64,000 bases of DNA. It comes from Haliclona indistincta (Eukaryota > Porifera > Demospongiae > Haplosclerida > Chalinidae). Location of the stretch: the NCBI GenBank assembly GCA_964017065.1, contig OZ024788.1, positions 5,764,087 to 5,828,086 of the forward strand. The letters run 5' to 3'. Shown here one piece after another: positions 56,642 through 64,000 of the stretch (its first letter is position 1; each line of letters begins with the position of its first letter). A program made the position numbers and the translations under genes. The notes beneath the pieces were generated by a model that saw only the letters and a program-made list of their open reading frames with translations, was not told the DNA's origin and made no database searches.

Positions 56642-57627
56642 GTATGCTTGGCCTAGGTCAATAGACAATACGGGAAAGGAAGGTAAGAAAGGTAAGCAGC
56701 TAAGGAAGGTGGAGCCACGTGCAATGCAGCATGCAACTAGTCGGTAGAGGTTCTAATGAACACATACCCATGCGCTGAGCTAAGATCTACATACATGTAG
56801 TTGACATAGTTAGTACACGACTACTCCAGCATTACTGCAACAGCTAGTCCATAGACATGTACATCTCCACATAATTTGATGATAGGATAGTAACAGTTGA
56901 TTGGCACATCACAGACATCAAGTTCAACTCCAATGCACGCAAATCATGTTTAGATAAATCGCGGCTAAACACTCTTTCCCCTTATGCACTCCTGGTTTGA
57001 CATAATGGTACATGTGAGAACATAATGGTACATGTGAGACTGAGTGCAGGCCAGGACGAATGGCTAGGGAGATTGGGTGACCGTGACACACCCACAATGA
57101 CACATATAGCTGTAGAAAGCCATGGATTGCCGCTCGAGCAAGGCTTGCTAGCACAGAAAATGTCTTCATAGGACTATAAATTCAGTGAAGATACAGGCAT
57201 GGTGAATATTCCATATGTCTCCTAAACAATGTCTTCAAAGGCTGATGCTTAATAGCGTTCTCACAACGCAAGTTTGCAGTCATGGATGAATCTCGACTGA
57301 AATTTTAACATCTAAACGATCACTACAGAACCAATAGCTATTTATCTTAGCACTATTATTAGGTAACATAGCTATTTCAATCTATTCTATAGGATAGTGT
57401 GTATGTATTAAGATTCTTTATGAGCGAGCTGTTGGGATGACATCAGTCACTGCACACATCAACAACAAAGCACTGATTCTGCTAAATTTAGTAAGCCCAT
57501 CCCCTTGCTATACAATCATTTGAATGAACAATGAACTTTGATAGATTATACCAGTAACCAGACGGTGATGATGATAGTGACATGCAATATGACAGCAACA
57601 AACAACATGTAAGATAGTGGTCATTTC
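56642..57627. repeat. dispersed repeat region between genes
   Basis: 56699-56765 and 56930-57350 contain inverted relatives of the repeat at 5640-5930 (ACAATGACACATATAGCTG, TCATAGGACTATAAATTCAG) and blocks shared with 23813-24060 (CTAAGGAAGGTGGAGCCA; CAAGTTTGCAGTCATGGAT). Short frames here have no partners. Confidence 0.55.
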
Positions 57628-60600
57628 CTATAGATCTAATACTGTGTTCATCAAGACATGTGTTAGCTGGGTGAGACTCTTTATATTGGAACTGAAGTCA
57701 TCATGAACATCTTCAAGATCTGGAGAACATAATAATAAAATATGAATGTGGGCATCAAACATTGGGAACAGTCTTCAAAGTACACCTAGGTCAAAAATCT
57801 AACACGCCGCCCATGCTATAAATCCCATATTGCACACTTTGGCATTAATTTTATTGCACCAAGATGGCTGCAAACACGCTTCGCATCACATTCAACCGAC
57901 GACAGCCAACAGTGCTGTTTCTATGGATTCCGCTCCAAAAAAACTGTCATTTGAAGCATGATCGTCGACCTTCCAACTAATTTTTTCCCGAGAGATGGGA
58001 GATATAAGAAGGGAGAGATGTGACGGACTGTTATTAGTGGGATGATTGTATGATTGAGGTGTAGAATGCCGTAATGTGTAGTGTATGCTTGTGATTGTAC
58101 TATCACTAAGTGATCGTACACCATCACTAAGGATCACTAAGTTGTGTTTGAACTAATCAGTCTCACCTGACTCGTCACTCAAGTCAGTGAACTCGAACAG
58201 CTCGGTCATGTAGTCCTGCCATGAACCCATAAGCTCACTCAAGAATGCCTTCTTTTCTTGCTTAGGCAGAACGCTGCTGACAAAACGAAGAATTTCAATG
58301 TACCACCTAAAGAAAGAAAGTCAACAAAAATTGTTTTTAAAGTTTGAAGTCAGAGGCAATCATTTACATAAAACATAAAGTCTATTGCAACTCACAACAC
58401 TAATGCTTTGTAGGTACAGTAAAGACAGTGTTTGTACCTCAAGTGTCGTGAGCCGTTCTCTTCTCTATCCTGTTTAGCACACACATGAGCGAGGGCGTAC
58501 ACGAACATGTTCAGCTCTACTGACATCTTGGAGTTGAGTGCCCTGTTCCCCAGTATAGCTTGAGTTACCTCACACCCACTCCACATCAGTAGAGTAGCCA
58601 CCTTCTCTATACACCAGTCCATAGGCATATCTACAATATAACAGAAATATTGAAAGTTTCACCAACAAACACGTCACAAGAAACCAAAAAATCACTACCT
58701 CATAATGTAAAAATTTCAAAACTGAACTGCTTGAGGCTTATCCAATAAAATAAACCATGACTGATCTTGTCAACAATTGATGAACACTTGGCACTTTATA
58801 TTGAGTATTTCATTTGGTTACTTACAGATAAGTTCATCAAAGATAGAAATGATGGTATCAGCACTCCACTCTGCTGATCTGACTGTCAAGAGTACCCTCA
58901 GTGCCTTCCCTAGATCCTTGAGGTTAGAGCAGCTACTACGGGAGTGAGAGGTGTGAGAGGATGACGTGACACACCCACACATCATGGACCAGCATATGAA
59001 CCCTGGAGGACGGGAGAGGGAGGAGAGAGGGAAGGGGTGGGCGGGGAGAGACAGAGAGGAGGGGAGAGAGAGAATTAAATGTACGGGTAGCTGCCATTAC
59101 TGCTATAGCTAATGGTACAGACTACAGAAGAGCCTTGTTTTTCAGACACAAGGGCACAACAAAAAATTGAGCGTTGTCAAAAATTTTAGAAAAAATCTCA
59201 GAGAATGCGTGCTGTGTTAAAGCAAACGTCATTTACACATGTAACATGACGTAAGAACTTTTTAAACTGTCCAGATTAGTGAGAGAGTTTACTACACGAT
59301 ACAGCTAGAATGTGTAGCAGTCCTATCGAATGCCCGTTAAATGCTTTTCAGCTGAAATACTCATGTATTGATCACTAAATAACACAATTCTCTCTCGCAC
59401 ATCTCACTAACCAGCTGCATCTACTGGTCCAGTCAGTATATAGAGTAGTCTAGCTTGATGTGTGATAGGATAGGGCTTGAGGATCTTAGTGAGCCAGAGA
59501 CCATAGTCTGCTTCAGTGGTAGATGGCTGGAGGAATATGAACTGATGGACCTGCCTCAGGTTCCACTCATGCCATGGGAGAACATTGGGACTCAGCTTCA
59601 GCACACTCTCAACCTAAGGGCAGTAGGAGATAGGGGAGATACCTTAACAGTGTGGGGTCAGTTTTCTTATGGTACAGGTGTAACATGGGAACTAGCCAGT
59701 CGAAATGATTTGTGGGAACTAGCCAGTTCAAGTGATTATTAGAACTGAGACCAACAACAACAGTGCTGCATTTTATATGACAATGATTTACAATGACTTA
59801 CTAGACATGTTCTGTTCTCTTATGCTGACAATGTAACAGTGGTTTTATTACTGCTTACAAGGGTGAAGAGTAGAGCGTAGACAAGAACCAAGTATTTAGT
59901 AGTACAATAGACAACTCACTCTCTGGTCTAGTTTGGCTACTTTGTTCACCAAGCAGTAAGCTCTAGCCTTCTCCTGTTCACTCCACTGGGAAACGTATCC
60001 GATGAACAGCTGTCCGAAGCACTCGTAGCATCGAGACATACCGGCAGTAGCACAGAGAGCATCATGAGTAGACTCCAACTACAAGAATACAATACGAGAC
60101 AATATTATCAGTCGGAATACAAAGGCACACAATAGCAGAGTACATGCATTTGTGAATATGAGCGAGTGTGTTGTTGGTATGTTAATGCTTGTATGTGACC
60201 ACCTTATTGAGAAAATATGATGCTGTCTTCAAGCGACGATGAATTGAATGAGAGGACGTGACACACTTGATCAGTTTAGCTGAAAGAATTCAAGAATATA
60301 AGAATACACGTTACATACATTTGTAATTATATTGTGTTGCTTACCAACTCCTCTAAACTCCATTGGATCAATACTGGTTCTGTGCCCTGCTGAGACTATT
60401 GGCATCACATGTTTCAACCCTTTGGCGCTCTGCAGGTAGGTCAGCGCAGCTGTACTCATGTTCTTCGAAGTCATGGAGATGAGACTGAGTGAGCGCAACT
60501 CGAGTAGTTCAAAAATGATATAAAGCAACTCGTTAGGCAGAGTCTTGAACCAGCCCATGCTGTGGCTCTTACTCGTAGCTACCTCTGCGAGAGAAATTTG

Positions 60601-60864
60601 TGGTTGCTTACACAAAGGAGAGCTTCTGTGCGGTTGTACAGACTCGAGGTTACTAAGGGTTTGCTTGTCAATGACGACACGTGGTGTTAGTACTCTGGAC
60701 GGGTCACAGCGCTGCCTTTTGGCGGGACAGTGGACGCAGTCATGGTGGTCGTTTTGGGTGTTGCACGGTGGTTGGTTCTCCACTTGCAGCTCGTCGGGTG
60801 TGGAGGTCGTTCTCTTGCAGCGCAGCAGTGGTCTGGCAGCCACATGGCGATGGGTGGAGTTCAT
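57628..60864 (-). CDS. FBXO47: F-box only protein 47
   Basis: Eight exons chain in phase to 519 residues: 60345-60864, 60203-60279, 59920-60078, 59412-59613, 58826-59002, 58438-58630, 58167-58306, 57628-57719. The first 100 residues are basic and poorly ordered. The F-box is at about 103-145 (WFKTLPNELLYIIFELLEL, then LISMTSKNM). The later exons are helical and match FBXO47 in layout (CYECFGQLFIGYVSQW, WHEWNLRQVHQFIFLQP, NMFVYALAHVC, WYIEILRFVSSVLP). By family it is a substrate adaptor of SCF ubiquitin ligases; FBXO47 is needed for synapsis in meiosis in animals studied. It starts 245 bp from an unknown plus-strand gene. A CT-rich tract of about 60 bp precedes exon 5. The last exon is short and least certain. 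Confidence 0.88.
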
Positions 60865-61109
60865 GTCTCACAGTACTGTACACAGTGAACGGAGTCGTAC
60901 ACACTTTGAGCTCTTCTCTCCAGCGGCAGACTGCAGCAAAATCGCGCTCCTTTGGTACACCAAGGGCTTTTTATCTGGCGCAGTCGACATGGTAACAGGA
61001 TACCGGCGGGAACTAGACAGCTGACCGGCTGAGAGTGAGAGCAGGTGCGCACATGTGCGCGCTTGCGATTAGCCACTCCTCCCGCACGCTCTGCATGCAT
61101 TCTACGATT
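60865..61109. promoter_or_regulatory. putative bidirectional promoter, FBXO47 and unknown gene
   Basis: 245 bp between divergent start codons, more GC-rich than the surroundings. It contains GTGCGCACATGTGCGC-like palindromic sequence at about 61046-61062. No TATA box seen. Confidence 0.5.
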
Positions 61110-63336
61110 ATGGCCGACCGCAGAGCTACCAGGGCTAGTTTCACAGCAGCAACGTAAGTGAAACAGGCTCGGATTTGCTTCAATTCCTTTGATCCTATTG
61201 ATACAGGCCGTTGCTACAATCACAGATGTCACTGGAGGAATGGATGAGAATATTTATAGTGGAAGCTGAGACACCACCTAGCTTCACAGAGAATCCTGGA
61301 GATTTCTCCAGATTCTTTGATAGATTACAATCATTGGAAGCCGAATACATTATTAGTGTGAGCACCATAATGATGTGATCGTGTAATTTTATGCAAGTGA
61401 CTTGCATGCTAGGTGTCAGTTTGCTTCCTGCATGTCTTTTCTTTGTGTCTAAGATTGTCATCACATGATGCTTGAAACTACTAGGCGTTTACAATGCAGT
61501 ATTATGTGAAAGCTTGCACTTGCATCGGTCAATTTATCACATGTGTAATAGTTAGTTGTTATGAGAGAGTTGCATGCTCGTGTTCAACTTAATAAGCTGA
61601 TTATACACTAGGCAACTTTTTGCGTGCAACATTATTTTCCTGGAATAGAACGGTGTTCTATTATCGCAGTAATGTTGCACACAACAAAGCTGCCTCAAAT
61701 TTGCATGACACACTACGTACGCGTTTTGTTGCAGGCAACATTGTTGCTGGGTTGTGCACAACATTGTTGCTTAGTTTATCATGGCCTTCATGTCCCATTC
61801 AATGATAGCAGGGGCGTAACTACCATAGAGGCAGGGGAGGCACTTGCCTCCTCGATTTTAGGCAGGTACTAAGTAAACAAACCTTTCAAAACAGGCGCAC
61901 GGTCTCAGTAGAGAAGCAGAAAAGCTCCCTCTAACTGTCAGAGTTCTATTTATTGCAATCTGTATACATAACACGCCCACATTGAGAGTGAATGATTACC
62001 GGAAATGACGTCATTTCAATGAATATTAATTAGATATTTCAAAAAAATCGCGCGCGCTAGTCTGGCCGCTGCCTCTCCCCGCCTATTGAGTGGGTGGTGG
62101 ACGGCGTGTAGGGTCTAGCAAACATTACCATTCATCGATTTTATATGAATATTAATCGTGTATAGATAATTAATTATTGCAATGATAAGCGGGGGTTCCT
62201 CAATGCCATTGTACCGCACGAATTGCCTCACACTGTGCTGGTTTAAACGATCTATGCTTGAATCGCGGTAGACTATGTTCGATAGCATCGTCAATAGCAC
62301 GACTATTAGCTTTCACCCACCGTAGCTGTTTTGCCATAGCCTGTAATATTATTCACGATCAAACCCAGCCCATGACCCATGAATATTACTGCTCAAGATT
62401 TTGAGCAGTAGAATCTGATTGGTCGGTTGGGAAACTATGAATGGCAATGTTTGCTAGACCCTACACGCCGTCCACCACCCACTCAATAGGCGGGGAGGGG
62501 CAGCGGCCAGACTACGCGTGCGCCTCCTCTTTCTTCAGACTCTAGTTACGCCCCTGGATAGTGATAGCAAACAGAAACCCTCTCCCGACTTTGTATGTAG
62601 ACTTTGTGTACCCCATGGATCTTGCGAGCTGTAAAGCAGTGTAAGCATTATTTATCTGAAATTTGTTTGCCTTTATGAGTAACTCTTTGATTTCTTTTAA
62701 TGACGCATTTTTGATTTTCCAATAGAGTGGTCCATCATTTGATTACTTTAATTTGTTTGTCAATATGGACAAAATCATGGACAGGGATTTATTTTTTTAC
62801 ACTGTCTTCATCCACCATATTCTGTCATGGTTAGTAAGAGCATGTACATAAAAATGATAGATTAAAAGTCATGATAATCCATTTCATAGGAAAGAATTTT
62901 ATCGTGTTAATTGTCGAAACGAGCTAATCGAGAAAGTTGTTCAGAGATTGAAATGCATTCCCACAGCGAGTCTGGTATCTATCCTTAATGCAGACATCTT
63001 ACCACTTATTAAGTGAGTTATGGTTGTCTTCTCATGTCTTGGCTAAATCAATATCTCACAGGGCTACAGGGAACGAGCAATGCTGGACAAAAAGTTGTGC
63101 CAATGTCTTCTTAGACATTTTTGAGTGGTGGTTTAGTATCTGTTTGAAAGAAAAGAGAAACCTTTCACAAGAGCAATACTATTATGCCGCATTCGTGTGT
63201 AGTAAGTTATATGGCTTACTTTATTTTTTGTAGTTTCATTCATTTCTTATTAGTAACAATGAGTTTCAAAATTGCCCATTGTCAACAAAAGGCATTCAAG
63301 AAAACACATGAACTGTGGATTCAACATCTTGTAAAG
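61110..63336 (+). CDS. unrecognised multi-exon gene, perhaps incomplete at 3' end
   Basis: Six exons join without phase conflict: 61110-61153, 61207-61357, 62726-62829, 62890-63012, 63062-63201, 63254-63336, giving about 215 residues. The protein is all-helical in character (MADRRATRASF..., SLEEWMRIFIVEAE, SFDYFNLFVNMDKIMDRD, RNELIEKVVQRLKCIP, VFLDIFEWWFSICLKEKRN). I cannot name the family; a helical-repeat (ARM/HEAT-like) protein is a guess. No stop is reached in the last exon. A candidate final exon at about 63538 would add LIHY and stop; otherwise it continues past the window. The large second intron holds a transposon. Confidence 0.6.
61809..62556. mobile_element. TIR element (CAGGGGCGTAACTA ends)
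   Basis: Ends CAGGGGCGTAACTACCATAG and TCTAGTTACGCCCCTG are inverse. GATAG flanks both sides (5 bp). Inside, 62050-62125 and 62445-62520 form a second, near-perfect inverted pair (GGCCGCTGCCTCTCCCCGCC and inverse). Such ends are common in hAT-type MITEs, whose usual TSD is 8 bp, so the class is unsure. It lies in intron 2 of the unknown gene. Confidence 0.7.
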
Positions 63337-64000
63337 GTGAAACTTTGTGTGTGCCTGATAATCTAGCTCATCACATCCAAAAATTGCAAAGTATACATCT
63401 CCTGGTATTGCGTCACCTAGCCTGTTGTCCTCTGCAAGTGTAGCTTTGTGTGTTTGCAAGTGCATGATGGTTAGATAAGCCTATCTGTTTATAGAAACAT
63501 GTGATAAAAAAATTATGAATATATTTATTTGGTCAGCTGATACACTACTGAACTCTAGAGTTTTGATTGTGGTTTACCATTGGCTCATGATAATAATTTT
63601 TGCCATGTAAAATGCATTGTTTAGTTTGAGAAAGCATCTGTATGTGTGGTACAAAATGCCTGTATTCCTGGTAATAATTGTGTACTGCACAAGAGAGAGA
63701 GGGCAACTGAAGAAAAATAATCTTGTTCACTACGTTATTTTTTATTGTATATTTTTTTATCTTACCTGATATGATGAAATTAATTTTGTCTCAGAAGTTA
63801 TCATAAAACATGAAATAAATTGCATGCATGGTAAACATTTTGTAGTGTTTGCGACTATTGAGTAATGTGAACATGGTCTAACTGGGTTCCTGAGAAGCAC
63901 AGTATGGTAGAACCTCAGGTATGTATTGCCCAACGCCGGCCATTGGGGCGTATTGGCGATTGCATACTCTCAGTAATGAAATCTTGATGTATGTTACCAT
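63337..64000. other. non-coding or intronic right end
   Basis: No confident exon. Two acceptor-like sites (about 63494 and 63537) would each give a very short terminal exon. The last 100 bp show nothing further. Confidence 0.4.

Noticed and set aside
62608..62641. Short exon (TLCTPWILRAVKQ) in the unknown gene
   Set aside because: Acceptor and donor look fair, but its phase gives a stop on joining to 62726; skipping it joins in phase.

Overview
This window is animal (metazoan) nuclear DNA. Its genes are split by GT-AG introns whose phases I could chain exon by exon. Most gene families are animal ones: an APAF1-like CARD/NB-ARC/WD40 protein, a TRIM-NHL ubiquitin ligase, CCDC34, ASTE1 and FBXO47. 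The tRNA-Met and tRNA-Phe genes are eukaryotic. The AT-rich composition, the compact gene spacing and a very abundant hairpin-starting repeat family resemble demosponge genomes such as Amphimedon relatives. That taxonomic guess is inference. There is no sign of a prokaryotic operon, CRISPR array or virus. All exon borders were set by eye from splice signals and phase.

Layout. 1.6-10.4 kb (minus): a 13-exon APAF1-like gene with two N-terminal CARD-like domains, with two tRNA genes in its introns and long CT-repeat tracts against several 3' splice sites. 10.6-12.8 kb (minus): an intronless TRIM-NHL gene. 14.2-16.6 kb (plus): a six-exon CCDC34-like gene, followed at 16.9-18.7 kb (plus) by an intronless ASTE1-like nuclease gene. 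18.8-22.8 kb: nested DNA transposons, one a 9-bp-TSD element and one carrying a decayed XPG-like/Academ-type protein. 24.2-24.6 kb: a partial duplicate of the last two CCDC34 exons.

25-39 kb plus 52.0-52.4 kb: an array of two unfamiliar membrane-protein gene families, called alpha (two membrane segments around a Cys-rich, N-glycosylatable loop, plus strand) and beta (one N-terminal hydrophobic segment, minus strand). Beta and alpha lie head to head at two places. There are four alpha copies (two intact, one decayed, one split) and three beta copies (one intact, two broken). Segmental duplications link the copies and show where one unit lost a beta exon and an alpha gene.

39.5-52.0 kb: the fourth alpha gene is split by about 12.5 kb of mobile DNA. 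Three long-TIR transposons with 6-bp target duplications are stacked inside each other (39.77-50.11 kb), with a TA-flanked MITE in the innermost. They sit inside an element that starts with a GC-rich hairpin. A second hairpin element (50.76-52.00 kb) has an almost exact inverted copy at 30.89-32.39 kb, and a third lies at 53.77-54.99 kb. The hairpin stems differ in sequence between copies but still pair, and two copies carry a long palindrome at the far end. I consider this the best candidate for an undescribed system here.

55.8-56.7 kb (minus): a single-exon protein that may be pore-forming-like (weak). 57.6-60.9 kb (minus): FBXO47 in eight exons. It shares a short divergent promoter region with an unrecognised multi-exon gene (plus, from 61.1 kb) that may run off the right end. 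Two degenerate FBXO47 exon-1 fragments lie at 30.4-30.7 kb.
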